A stretch of 64,000 nt of DNA from Hetaerina americana. Lineage: Eukaryota > Arthropoda > Insecta > Odonata > Calopterygidae. This document shows positions 36,827 to 49,910 of this stretch, piece by piece (positions within the stretch are counted from its first letter, which is position 1; each line of letters opens with the position of its first letter). The position numbers and the translations under genes were made by a program. The notes beneath the pieces were generated by a model, which saw only the letters and a program-made list of their open reading frames with translations, did not search any database and was not told where the DNA came from. The stretch is from positions 35,562-99,561 of the forward strand of contig JAKTNV010000606.1 of the NCBI GenBank assembly GCA_022747635.1. Reading direction: 5' to 3'.

Positions 36827-38702
36827 ATGGAAACATTTTTGTTTGGTTTGTGTCGCGTGAGATTTTCACCTAGAACCCAAAGAGGGGGTGAGGGGAGGGG
36901 ATTGGCACATTTCATGAAAAAATGTGAATAATTAAATTTTCTAAAAATGAAATAAATGCCTTCTATGCACCTCAAACATTCACTCTAAAAAAGAAGATTG
37001 TTGTTTTTCGCAATATTTTCAGAAATTTGGGCTCTTTTAGTAACCTTAACACTTGAGCTGAAGCATCTTTTATGCTCATTTCTTATCTTTCATGATTTAT
37101 TCTGGGTTTTACTTATTTAATCGATGAAAATGGGCAACAATACACTCCATGGAAACATTTTTGTTTGATATGTATCGAGTGACATTTTCACCTAGAACCC
37201 AAAGGGGGGGGTATTGGCACTTTTCATGGAAAAATGTGAAAAATTAAATTTTCTAAAAATGAAATAAATGCCTTCTATACACCTCAAACATTCACTCTTG
37301 AACAGAAGATTGTTATTTTTCGCAATATTTTTAGAAATTTTGGCTCTTTTAGTAGCATTAACACTTTCGCTGAAGCATCTTTTATGCTCATTTCTTGTCT
37401 ATCAGGATTTATTCTGGGTTTTATTTTGTTTATTTGATGAAAATGAACAACAATACACACCATGGAAACATTTTTGTTTGATTTGTGTCGCGTGAGATTT
37501 TCACCTAGAACACAAAGATTGGCACTTTTCATGGAAAAATGAGGAAAAATAAACTTTCTAAAAATGAAATAATGCCTTCTATGCACCTCAAACATTCACT
37601 CTAAAACAGAAGATTGTTGTTTTTCGAAATATTTTTAGAAATTTTTGCTCTTTAAGTAACATTAACACTTTCGCTGAAGCATCTTTTATTCTCATTTCTT
37701 GTCTTTCAGGATTTATTCTGGGTTTTTTTTTGTTTATTTGATGAAAATGAAAACCAATAGACACTATGGAAACATTTTTGTTTGATTTGTGTCGAGTGAG
37801 ATTTTCACCTAGAACCCAAAGGGGGGGGGTATTTGCACTTTTCATTAAAAATTTGAAAAATTAAAATTTCTAAAAATGAAATAAATGCCTTCTATACACC
37901 TCAAACATTCACTCTATAATGGAAGATTGTTGTTTTTCGCGGTATTTTTGGAAATGTGGGCTCTTTTACTAACATGAACACTTGCGCTGAGGCATCTTTT
38001 ATGCTCATATCTTGTCTTTTATGATTTATTCTGGGTTTTATTTTGTTTATTTTATGAAAATGAACAACAATACACACCATGGAAATATTTTTGTTTGATT
38101 CTTTTCGAGTGAGATTTTCACCTAGAACCCAAAGGGGGGGGTATTGGCACTTTTCATTAAAAATTTGAAAAATTAAAATTTCTAAAAATGAAATAAATGC
38201 CTTCTATACACCTCAAACATTCACTCTATAATGGAAGATTGTTGTTTTTCGCGGTATTTTTGGAAATGTGGGCTCTTTTACTAACATGAACACTTGCGCT
38301 GAGGCATCTTTTTTGCTCATATCTTGTCTTTAATGATTAATTCTAGGTTTTATTTTGTTTTTTTGATGAAAATGAACAACAATACACACCATGGAAACAT
38401 TTTTGTTTGATTCTTTTCGAGTGAGATTTTCACCTAGAACCCAAAGTGGGGGGTATTGGCACTTTTCATGGAAAAATGTGAAAAATTAAATTTTCTAAAA
38501 ATGAAATAAATCCCTTCTCTACACCTCAAACATTCACTCTTAAACAGAAGATTGTGCTTTTCGCAATATTTTTAGAAATTTGGGCTCTTTTAGTAACATT
38601 AACACTTCCGCTGAAGCATCTTTTATGCTCATTTCTTGTCTTTCAGTATTTATTCTGGGTTTTATTTTGTTTATTTGATGAAAATGAACAACAATACACA
38701 CC
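36827..38702 (+). repeat. 6-monomer higher-order repeat, unit 2
   Basis: The landmarks are 36,827, 37,149, 37,462, 37,766, 38,079 and 38,391. The first five monomers are near-identical to unit 1; a small difference is AATAGACACTATGG at 37,766, where unit 1 has AATACACACCATGG. The sixth keeps GATTCTTTTCGAG and CAAAGTGGGGGG, but after about 38,470 it turns into another type (AAATCCCTTCTCTAC, GATTGTGCTTTTCGC, CACTTCCGC). This marks an exchange at the end of the pair. Confidence 0.9.
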
Positions 38703-41700
38703 ATGGAAACATATTTTTTTGATTTGCGACGAGTGAGATTTTCACCTAGAACCCAAAGGGGGGGTATTGGCACTTTTCATGGAAAAATGAGAAAAAAAAA
38801 ATTTTTAAAAATGAAACAAATGCCTTCTATACACCTCAAGCATTCACTCTATAACAGAAGATTGTTGTTTTTCGCAATATTTTTAGAAATTTTGGCTCTT
38901 TAAGTACATTAACAACCCCGCTGATGCATCTTTTATGCTCATTTCTTGTCTTTCAGGATTTATTCTGGGTTTTTTTTGTTTATTTGATGAAAATGAAAAC
39001 CAATAAACACCATGGAAACATTTTTGTTTGATTTGTGTCGAGTGAGATTTTCACCTAGAACACAAAGGGGGGGTATTGGCACTTTTCATGGAAAAATGTG
39101 AAAAATTAAATTTTCTAAAATTGAAATAAATGCCTTATATACACCTCAAACATTCACTCTAAATCTGAAAATTGTTGTTTTTCGCAATATTTTTAGAAAT
39201 TTGGGCTCTTTTAGTAACATTAACACTTGCGCTGAAGCATCTTTTATGCTCATTTCTTGTCTTTCAGGATTTATTCTGGGTTTTATTTTGTTTATTTGAT
39301 GAAAATAAACAACAATACACACCATGGAAACATTTTTGTTTGATTTGTGTCGAGTGAGATTTTCACCTAGAACCCAAAGGGGGGGGTATTGGCACTTTTA
39401 ATGGAAAAATATAAAAAAAAAACATTTTCTAAAAATGAAATAAATGCCTTCTATACACCTCAAACATTCACTCTAAATCTGAAAATTGTTGTTTTTCGCA
39501 ATATTTTTAGAATTTTGGGCTCTTTTACTAACATTAACATTTGGGCTAAAGCTTCTTTTATGCTCATTTTTTTTTTCAGGATTTATTCTGGGTTTTATTT
39601 TGTTTATTTGATGAAAATGAACAACAATACACACCATGGAAACATTTTTGTTTGATTTGTGTCGAGTGAGATTTTCACCTAGAACCCAAAGGGCACTTTT
39701 CATGGAAAAATGTGAAAATTAAATTTTCTAAAAATGAAATAAATGCCTTCTATACACCTCAAACATTCACTCTAAATCTGAAAATTGTGGTTTTTCGCAA
39801 TATTTTTAGAAATTTTAGCTATTTTAGTAACATTAACACTTTCAATGAAGCATCTTTTATGCTCATTTCTTGTCTTTCACTATTTATTCAGGGTTTTATT
39901 TTGTTTATTTGATGAAAATGAACAACAATACACACCATGGAAAAATTTTTGTTTGATTTGTGTCGAGAGAGATTTTCACCTAGAACCCAAAGGGGGATTG
40001 GCACTTTTCATGGAAAAATGTGAAAAATTAAATTTTCTAAAAATGAAATAAATGCCTTCTAAACACCTTAAACATTCACTCTTAAACTGAAAATTGTTGT
40101 TTTTCGCAATATTTTTAGAAATTTGGGCTCTTTTAGTAACTATAACAACCCCACTGAAGCATCTTTTATGCTCATTTCTTGTCTTTCAGGATTTATTCTG
40201 GGTTTAATTTTGTTTATTTAATGAAAATGAACAACAATACACACCATGGAAACATTTTTGGTTGATTTGTGCCGAATGAGATTTTCTCCTAGAACCCAAA
40301 GGGGGGGGGTATTGGCACTTTTCATGGAAAAATGTGAAAAATTAAATTTTCTAAAAATGAAATAAATGCCTTCTATACACCTTAAACATTCACTCTAAAA
40401 CAGAAGATTGTTGTTTTTCGCAATATTTTTAGAAATTTTGGCTCTTTAAGTAAAATTAACAACCCCGCTGATGCATCTTTTATGCTCATTTCTTGTCTTT
40501 CAGGATTTATTCTGGGTTTTATTTTGTTTATTTGATGAAAATGAACAACAATACACACCATGGAAATATTTTTGTTAGATTTGTGTCGAGTGAGATTTTC
40601 ACCTAGAACCCAAAGGGGGTATTGGCACTTTTCATGGAAGATTGAGAAAAAATAAATTTTCTAAAAATGAAATAAATACCTTCTATACACCTCAAGCATT
40701 CACTCTAAAACAGAAGATTGTTGTTTTTCGCAATATTTTTAGAAATTATGGCTCTTTAAATAACATTAACATTTGCGCTGAAGCATCTTTTATGCTCATT
40801 TCTTGTCTTTCAGGATTTATTCTGGGTTTTATTTTGTTTATTTGATGAAAATGAACAACAATACACACCATGGAAACATTTTTGTTTGATTTGTGTCGAG
40901 TGAGATTTTCACCTAGAACCCAAAGGGGGGGGTATTGGCACTTTTCATGGAAAAATGTGAAAAATTAAATTTTCTAAAAATGAAAAAAATGCCTTCTATA
41001 CACCTCAAACATTCACTCTAAATCTGAAAATTGTTGTTTTCCGCAATATTTTTAGAAATTTTGGCTATTTTAGTAACATTAACACTTTCAATGAAGCATC
41101 TTTTATGCTCATTTCTTGTCTTTCAGGATTTATTCAGGGTTTTATTTTGTTTATTTGATGAAAATGAACAACAATACACACCATGGAAACATTTTTGTTT
41201 GATTTGTGTCGAGAGAGATTTTCACCTAGAACCCAAAGGGGGATTGGCACTTTTCATGGAAAAATGTGAAAAATTAAATTTTCTAAAAAGAAATAAATGC
41301 CTTCTAAACACCTTAAACATTCGCTCTTAAACTGAAAATTGTTGTTTTTCGAAATATTTTTAGAAATTTGGGCTCTTTTAGTAACTATAACAACCCCACT
41401 GAAGCATCTTTTATGCTCATTTCTTGTCTTTCAGGATTTATTCTGGGTTTAATTTTGTTTATTAAATGAAAATGAACAACATTACACACCATGGAAACAT
41501 TTTTGGTTGATTTGTGTCGAATGAGATTTTCACCTAGAACCCAAAGGGCGGGGTATTGGCACTTTTCATGGAAAAATGTAAATGTAACATTTTCTAAAAA
41601 TGAAATAAATGCCTTCTATACATCTCAGACATTCACTCTAAAAATGAAAATTGTTGTGTTTCGCAATATTTTTAGAAATTTTGGCTCTTTTTGTAACATT

Positions 41701-42730
41701 ACCACTTCCGCTGAAGCATCTTTTATGCTCATTTCTTGTCTTTCAGTATTTATTCTGGGTTTTATTTTGTTTATTTGATGAAAATGTGCAACAATACTCA
41801 CCATGGAAACATTTTTTTTGATTAGTGTCGAGTGAGATTTTCCCCTAGAACCTAAAGGGGGGGGTATTGGCACTTTTCATGGAAAAATGTAAAAAAATTA
41901 AAAATGAAATAATTGCCTTCTGTACACGTCAAACATTCACTCTAAAACTGAAAATTGTTGTTTTTCGCAAAATTTTAGAAATTTGGGCTCTTTTAAAAAC
42001 ATTAACATTTGCGCTGAAGGATCTTTTATGCTAATTTCCTGTGTTTCAGGATTTATTCTGGGTTTTATTTTGTTTATTTAATGAAAATGAACAACAATAC
42101 ACACCATGGAAACATTTTTGTTTGATTTGTGTCGAGTGAGATTTTCACCTAGAACCCAAAGGGGGGGGTATTGGCTTTTTTCATGGAAAAATGAGAAAAA
42201 ATAAATTTTCTAAAAATGAAATAAATGCCTTCTATACACCTCAAACATTCACTCTAAATCTGAAAATTGTATTTTTTCGCAATATTTTTAGAAATTTTGG
42301 CTCTTTTAGTAACATTAACACTTTCGCTGAAGCATCTTTTATGCTCATTTCTTGTCTTTCACTATTTATTCTGGGTTTTATTTTGTTTATTTGATGAAAA
42401 TGAACAACAATACACATCATGGAATTATTTTTGTTTGATTTGTTTCGAGTGAGATTTTCACCTAGAACCCAAAGGGGGGGTATTGGCACTTTTAATGGAA
42501 AAATGTGAAAAATAACATTTTCTAAAAATGAAATAAATGCCTTCTATGCACCTCAAACATTCACTCTAAATCTTAAAATTGTGGTTTTTCGCAATATTTT
42601 TAGAATTTTGGGCTCTTTTACTAACATTAACACTTGCGCTGAAGCTTCTTTTATGCTCATTTCTTGTTTTTCAGGATTTATTCTGGGTTTTATTTTGTTT
42701 GTTTGATGGAAATGAACAACAATACACACC
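38703..42730 (+). repeat. Irregular segment with 4-monomer echoes
   Basis: There are thirteen monomers from 38,703 to 42,419. The units at 39,937 and 40,246 recur as 41,183 and 41,491 (offset about 1,246, four monomers), sharing GTCGAGAGAGATTTTC, a short GGGGGATTGG hinge and TAACTATAACAACCCC. Several types seen here are also found in the right-hand block: AAAATAAACAAC (39,300 and 53,330), AGTAAAATTAACAACCCC (40,450 and 55,115), AAATACCTTC (40,672 and 55,640), GTAAATGTAACATTTTC (41,577 and 57,797) and GCAAAATTTTAG (41,967 and 54,773). This region looks like a diverged, reshuffled relative of 52,725-58,639. The monomers at 39,636 (301 bp) and 41,803 (303 bp) are short. Confidence 0.82.
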
Positions 42731-44905
42731 ATGGAAACATTTTTGTTTGATTTGTGGCGAGTGAGATTTTCACCTAGAACCCAAAGGGGGGGCACTTTTC
42801 ATGGAAAAATGTGAAAAATTAAATTTTCTAAAAATGAAATAAATGCCTTCTATATACCTCAAACATTCACTCTTAATGTGAAAATTGTTGTTTTTCGCAA
42901 TATTTTTAGAAATTTTGGCTCTTTTAGAAACATTAACACTTTCAATGAAGCATCTTTTATGCTCATTTCTTGTCTTTCACTATTTATTCTGGGTTTTATT
43001 TTGTTTATTTGATGAAAATGAACAACAATACACACCATGGAAACATTTTTGTTTGATTTGTGTCGAGTGAGATTTTCGCCTAAAACCCAAAGGGGGTTAT
43101 TGGCACTTTTCATGGAAAAATGAGAAAAAAAAATTTTTCTAAAAATGAAATAAATGCCTTCTATACTGCTCAAACATTCACTCTATAACAGAAGATTGTT
43201 GTTTTTCGCAATTTTTTTAGAAATTTTGGCTCTTTAAGTAACATTAACAACCCCGCTGATGCATCTTTTATGCTCATTTCTTGTTTTTCAGGATTTATTC
43301 TGGGTTTTATTTTGTTTATTTGATGAAAATGAAAACCAATACACACCATGGAAACATTTTTGTTTGATTTGTATCGAAGGAGATTTTCACCAAGAACCCA
43401 AAGGGAACCCAATTGGCACTTTTCATGGAAAAATGTGAAAAATTAAATTTTCTAAAATTGAAATAAATGCCTTATATACACCTCAAACATTCACTCTAAA
43501 TCTGAAAATTGTTGTTTTTCGCAATATTTTTAGAATTTTGGGCTCTTTTACTAACATTAACACTTGCGCTGAAGCTACTTTTATGCTCATTTCTTGTTTT
43601 TCAGGATTTATTCTGGGTTTTATTTTGTTTATTTGATGGAAATGAACAACAATACACACCATGGAAACATTTTTGTTTGATTTGTGGCGAGTGAGATTTT
43701 CACCTAGAACCCAAAGGGGGGGGTATTGGCACTTTTCATGGAAAAATGTGAAAAATTAAATTTTCTAAAAATGAAATAAATGCCTTCTATATACCTCAAA
43801 CATTCACTCTAAATCTGAAAATTGTTGTTTTTCGCAATATTTTTAGAAATTTTGGCTCTTTTAGAAACATTAACACTTTCAATGAAGCATCTTTTATGCT
43901 CATTTCTTGTCTTTCACTATTTATTCTGGGTTTTATTTTGTTTATTTGATGAAAATGAACAACAATACACACCATGGAAACATTTTTGTTTGATTTGTGT
44001 CGAGAGAGATTTTCACCTAGAACCCAAAGGGGGATTGGCACTTTTCATGGAAAAATGTGAAAAATTAAATTTTCTAAAAATGAAATAAATGCCTTCTAAA
44101 CACCTTAAACATTCACTCTTAAACTGAAAATTGTTGTTTTTCGCAATATTTTTAGAAATTTGGGCTCTTTTAGTAACTATAACAATCCCACTGAAGCATC
44201 TTTTATGCTCATTTCTTGTCTTTCAGGATTTATTCTGGGTTTAATTATTTTATTTATTGAAAATGAACAACAATACACACCATGGAAACATTTTTGGTTG
44301 ATTTGTGTCGAATGAGATTTTCACCTAGAACCCAAAGGGCGGGGTATTGGCACTTTTCATGGAAAAATGTGAAAAATTAAATTTTCTAAAAATGAAATAA
44401 ATGGCTTCTATACACCTCAAACATTCACTCAAAATCTGAAAATTGTTGTTTTTCGCAATATTTTTAGAAATTTTGGCTCTTTTAGTAACATTAACACTTT
44501 CGCTGAAGTATCTTTTATGCTCATTTCTTGTCTTTCACTATTTATTCTGGGTTTTATTTTGTTTATTTGATGAAAATGAACAACAATACACACCATGGAA
44601 ACATTTTTGTTTGATTTGTGTCGAGTTAGATTTTCGCCTAAAACCCAAAGGGGGTTATTGGCACTTTTCATGGAAAAATGAGAAAAAAAAAATTTTCTAA
44701 AAATGAAATAAATGCCTTCTATACTGCTCAAACATTCACTCTATAACAGAAGATTGTTGTTTTTCGCAATTTTTTTAGAAATTTTGGCTCTTTAAGTAAC
44801 ATTAACAACCCCGCTGATGCATCTTTTATGCTCATTTCTTGTTTTTCAGGATTTATTCTGGGTTTTATTTTGTTTATTTGATGAAAATGAAAACCAATAC
44901 ACACC
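42731..44905 (+). repeat. Segment with overlapping 3- and 5-monomer echoes
   Basis: The landmarks are 42,731, 43,037, 43,348, 43,661, 43,974, 44,282 and 44,595. The right half of the 42,419 unit (TACTAACATT, GTTTGATGGAAATG) recurs in 43,348 about 930 bp later. 42,731 recurs as 43,661, and the type of 43,037 (TAAAACCCAAAGGGGGTT, TACTGCTCAAAC) recurs as 44,595, 1,558 bp away. The interleaving of two spacings suggests more than one duplication event. Confidence 0.78.
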
Positions 44906-45216
44906 ATGGAAACATTTTTGTTTGATTTGTATCGAAGGAGATTTTCACCTAGAACCCAAAGGGGGGGGTATTGGCTCTTTTCATGCAAAAATGTAAAAAA
45001 AACATTTTCTAAAAATGAAATAAATGGCTTCTATACACCTCAAACATTCACTCTAAAACTGAAAATTGTTGTTTTTCGCAATATTTTCAGAAATTTGGGC
45101 TCTTTTAGTAACCTTAACACTTGAGCTGAAGCATCTTTTATGCTCATTTCTTATCTTTCATGATTTATTCTGGGTTTTACTTATTTAATCGATGAAAATG
45201 AGCAACAATACACTCC
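44906..45216 (+). repeat. Three-part mosaic monomer
   Basis: The left end has GTATCGAAGGAG as in the CCCCGCTGATGC haplotype. The middle has GGCTCTTTTCATGCAAAAATG's private CATGC form together with AATGGCTTC and AAAACTG, as in the monomer at 19,547. From about 45,080 the unit reads ATTTTCAGAAATTTGGGC, AACCTTAACACTTGAGC and TTAATCGATG, which is the first type of the 6-monomer HOR. The parts now occur at widely separated places in the array. Confidence 0.78.
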
Positions 45217-46154
45217 ATGGAAACATTTTTGTTTGATTTGTATCGAGTGACATTTTCACCTAGAACCCAAAGGGGGGGGTATTGGCACTTTTCATGGAAA
45301 AATGTGAAAAATTAAATTTTCTAAAAATGAAATAAATGCCTTCTATACACCTCAAACATTCACTCTTGAACAGAAGATTGCTATTTTTCGCAATATTTTT
45401 AGAAATTTTGGCTCTTTTAGTAGCATTAACACTTTCGCTGAAGCATCTTTTATGCTCATTTCTTGTCTATCAGGATTTATTCTGGGTTTTATTTTGTTTA
45501 TTTGATGAAAATGAACAACAATACACACCATGGAAACATTTTTGTTTGATTTGTGTCGAGTGAGATTTTCACCTAGAACCCAAAGGGGGGGGTATTGGCA
45601 CTTTTCATTAAAAATTTGAAAAATTAAAATTTCTAAAAATTAAATAAATGCCTTCTATACACCTCAAACATTCACTCTATAATGGAAGATTGTTGTTTTT
45701 TCGCGGAATTTTTGGAAATGTGGGCTCTTTTACTAACATGAACACTTGCGCTGAGGCATCTTTTATGCTCATATCTTGTCTTGTATGATTTATTCTGGGT
45801 TTTATTTTGTTTATTTTATGAAAATGAACAACAATACACACCATGGAAACATTTTTGTTTGATTCTTTCCGAGTGAGATTTTCATCTAGAACCCAAAGGG
45901 GGGGGTATTGGCACTTTTCATTAAAAATTTAAAAAATTAAAATTTCTAAAAATGAAAAAAATGCCTTCTATACACCTCAAACATTCACTCTTAATCTGAA
46001 AATTGTTGTTTTTCGCAATATATTTAGAAATTTGGGCTCTTTTAGTAACATTAACACTTGCGCTGAAGCATCTTTTATGCTCATTTCTTGTCTTTCAGTA
46101 TTAAATCTGGGATTTTTTTTGTTTATTTGATGAAAATGAAAACCAATACACACC
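45217..46154 (+). repeat. Partial third copy of the 6-monomer HOR
   Basis: The 45,217 unit is the TCTATCAGG type. The 45,530 and 45,843 units are the CATTAAAAATTT types, with GCGGAATTTTTGGAAATG and GATTCTTTCCGAG. The 304-bp type that should lie between the first and second is absent. The 45,843 unit turns into an ordinary CGCAATATATTTAG form with AATGAAAACCAATAC in its right half. Confidence 0.82.
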
Positions 46155-47406
46155 ATGGAAACATTTTTGTTTGATTTGTGTCGAGTGAGATTTCCACCTA
46201 GAACCCAAAGGGGGGTTATTGGCACTTTTCATGGAAAAATGAGAAAAAATAAACTTTCTAAAAATGAAATAAATGCCTTCTATACACCTCAAACATTCAC
46301 TCTTAAACTGAAAATTGTTGTTTTTCGCAATATTTTTAGAAATTTGGGCTCTTTTAGTAACGTTAACACTTGCGCTGAAGCATCTTTTATGCTCATTTCT
46401 TGTCTTTCACTATTTATTCTGGGTTTTATTTTGTTTATTTGATGAAAATGAACAACAATACCCACCATGGAAACATTTTTGTTTGATTTGTGTCGAGTGA
46501 GATTTTCACCTAGAACCCAAAGGGGGGGTATCGGTACTTTTCATGGAAAAATGAGAAAAAATAAATTTTCTAAAAATGAAATAAATGCCTTCTATACACC
46601 TCAAACATTCACTCTTAAACTGAAAATTGTTGTTTTTCGCAATATTTTTAGAAATTTGGGCTCTTTTAGTAACGTTAACACTTGCGCTGAAGCATCTTTT
46701 ATGCTCATTTCTTGTCTTTCAGTATTTAATGTGTGTTTTATTTTGTTTATTTGATGAAAATGAACAACAATACACACCATGGAAACATTTTTGTTTGATT
46801 TGTGCCGAGTGAGATTTTCACCTAGAACCCAAAGGGGGGGGTATCGGTACTTTTCATGGAAAAATGAGAAAAAATAAATTTTCTAAAAATGAAATAAATG
46901 CCTTCTATACACCTCAAACATTCACTTTTAAACTGAAAATTTTCGTTTTTCGCAATATTTTTAGATATTTTGGCTCTTTTAGTAACATTAACACTTGCGC
47001 TGAAGCATCTTTTATGCTCATTTCTTGTCTTTCAGTATTTATTCTGGGTTTTATTTTGTTTATTTGATGAAAATGAATACAAATAAACACCATGGAAACA
47101 TTTTTGTTTGATATGTTCGAGTGAGATTTTCACCTAGAACCCAAACGGGGGGGGGGTATTGGCACTTTTCATGGAAAAATGAGAAAAAATAAATTTTCTA
47201 AAAATGAAATAAATGCCTTCTATACACCTCAAACATTCACTCTAAATCTGAAAATTGTTGTTTTTCGCAATATTTTTAGAAATTTTGGCTCTTTTAGTAA
47301 CATTAACACTTTCAATGAAGCATCTTTTATGCTCATTTCTTGTCTTTCACTATTTATTCTGGGTTTTATTTTGTTTATTTGATGAAAATGAACAACAATA
47401 CACACC
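46155..47406 (+). repeat. 4-monomer HOR unit 1 (diverged type a)
   Basis: The a monomer differs from later copies: GATTTCCACC, a GGGGGGTTATTGG hinge and AATAAACTTTC. Types b, c and d at 46,467, 46,779 and 47,092 are standard. This is the outer edge of the homogenised array. Confidence 0.9.
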
Positions 47407-48659
47407 ATGGAAACATTTTTGTTTGATTTGTGTCGAGTGAGATTTTCACCTAGAACCCAAAGGGGGGGTATTGGCACTTTTCATGGAAAAATGAGAAAAA
47501 ATAAATTTTCTAAAAATGAAATAAATCCCTTCTATACACCTCAAACATTCACTCTTAAACTGAAAATTGTTGTTTTTCGCAATATTTTTAGAAATTTGGG
47601 CTCTTTTAGTAACGTTAACACTTGCGCTGAAGCATCTTTTATGCTCATTTCTTGTCTTTCACTATTTATTCTGGGTTTTATTTTGTTTATTTGATGAAAA
47701 TGAACAACAATACCCACCATGGAAACATTTTTGTTTGATTTGTGTCGAGTGAGATTTTCACCTAGAACCCAAAGGGGGGGTATCGGTACTTTTCATGGAA
47801 AAATGAGAAAAAATAAATTTTCTAAAAATGAAATAAATGCCTTCTATACACCTCAAACATTCACTCTTAAACTGAAAATTGTTGTTTTTCGCAATATTTT
47901 TAGAAATTTGGGCTCTTTTAGTAACGTTAACACTTGCGCTGAAGCATCTTTTATGCTCATTTCTTGTCTTTCAGTATTTAATGTGTGTTTTATTTTGTTT
48001 ATTTGATGAAAATGAACAACAATACACACCATGGAAACATTTTTGTTTGATTTGTGCCGAGTGAGATTTTCACCTAGAACCCAAAGGGGGGGGGTATCGG
48101 TACTTTTCATGGAAAAATGAGAAAAAATAAATTTTCTAAAAATGAAATAAATGCCTTCTATACACCTCAAACATTCACTTTTAAACTGAAAATTTTCGTT
48201 TTTCGCAATATTTTTAGATATTTTGGCTCTTTTAGTAACATTAACACTTGCGCTGAAGCATCTTTTATGCTCATTTCTTGTCTTTCAGTATTTATTCTGG
48301 GTTTTATTTTGTTTATTTGATGAAAATGAATACAAATAAACACCATGGAAACATTTTTGTTTGATATGTTCGAGTGAGATTTTCACCTAGAACCCAAACG
48401 GGGGGGGGGTATTGGCACTTTTCATGGAAAAATGAGAAAAAATAAATTTTCTAAAAATGAAATAAATGCCTTCTATACACCTCAAACATTCACTCTAAAT
48501 CTGAAAATTGTTGTTTTTCGCAATATTTTTAGAAATTTTGGCTCTTTTAGTAACATTAACACTTTCAATGAAGCATCTTTTATGCTCATTTCTTGTCTTT
48601 CACTATTTATTCTGGGTTTTATTTTGTTTATTTGATGAAAATGAACAACAATACACACC
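47407..48659 (+). repeat. 4-monomer HOR unit 2
   Basis: This unit contains a standard type a with AAATCCCTTC and ordinary AACGTTAACACTTGCGC, then b (47,719), c (48,031) and d (48,345). Confidence 0.93.
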
Positions 48660-49910
48660 ATGGAAACATTTTTGTTTGATTTGTGTCGAGTGAGATTTTC
48701 ACCTAGAACCCAAAGGGGGGGTATTGGCACTTTTCATGGAAAAATGAGAAAAAATAAATTTTCTAAAAATGAAATAAATCCCTTCTATACACCTCAAAAA
48801 TTCACTCTTAAACAGAAGATTGTGCTTTTCGCAATATTTTTAGAAATTTGGGCTCTTTTAGTAACTATAACAACCCCGCTGAAGCATCTTTTATGCTCAT
48901 TTCTTGTCTTTCAGTATTTATTCTGGGTTTTATTTTGTTTATTTGATGAAAATGAACAACAATACACACCATGGAAAAATATTTTTTTGATTTGTGTCGA
49001 GTGAGATTTTCACCTAGAACCCAAAGGGGGGGTATCGGTACTTTTCATGGAAAAATGAGAAAAAATAAATTTTCTAAAAATGAAATAAATGCCTTCTATA
49101 CACCTCAAACATTCACTCTTAAACTGAAAATTGTTGTTTTTCGCAATATTTTTAGAAATTTGGGCTCTTTTAGTAACGTTAACACTTGCGCTGAAGCATC
49201 TTTTATGCTCATTTCTTGTCTTTCAGTATTTAATGTGTGTTTTATTTTGTTTATTTGATGAAAATGAACAACAATACACACCATGGAAACATTTTTGTTT
49301 GATTTGTGCCGAGTGAGATTTTCACCTAGAACCCAAAGGGGGGGGTATCGGTACTTTTCATGGAAAAATGAGAAAAAATAAATTTTCTAAAAATGAAATA
49401 AATGCCTTCTATACACCTCAAACATTCACTTTTAAACTGAAAATTTTCGTTTTTCGCAATATTTTTAGATATTTTGGCTCTTTTAGTAACATTAACACTT
49501 GCGCTGAAGCATCTTTTATGCTCATTTCTTGTCTTTCAGTATTTATTCTGGGTTTTATTTTGTTTATTTGATGAAAATGAATACAAATAAACACCATGGA
49601 AACATTTTTGTTTGATATGTTCGAGTGAGATTTTCACCTAGAACCCAAACGGGGGGGGGGTATTGGCACTTTTCATGGAAAAATGAGAAAAAATAAATTT
49701 TCTAAAAATGAAATAAATGCCTTCTATACACCTCAAACATTCACTCTAAATCTGAAAATTGTTGTTTTTCGCAATATTTTTAGAAATTTTGGCTCTTTTA
49801 GTAACATTAACACTTTCAATGAAGCATCTTTTATGCTCATTTCTTGTCTTTCACTATTTATTCTGGGTTTTATTTTGTTTATTTGATGAAAATGAACAAC
49901 AATACACACC
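48660..49910 (+). repeat. 4-monomer HOR unit 3 (type a')
   Basis: The first monomer is the alternative a': CTCAAAAATTCACTC, GATTGTGCTTTTCGC and AACTATAACAACCCCGC, with the next landmark reading CCATGGAAAAATATTT. The b, c and d monomers follow at 48,971, 49,283 and 49,596. Confidence 0.93.

Noticed and set aside
47407..47694. Recurring 95-residue forward frames starting at CACCATGG, which resembles a good eukaryotic start context
   Set aside because: The frame simply spans one monomer and ends at the TTTGA before the next. Substitutions between copies show no preference for silent positions that I could see, and frames are destroyed by the frequent 1-2-base length changes. It is treated as a by-product of the satellite.
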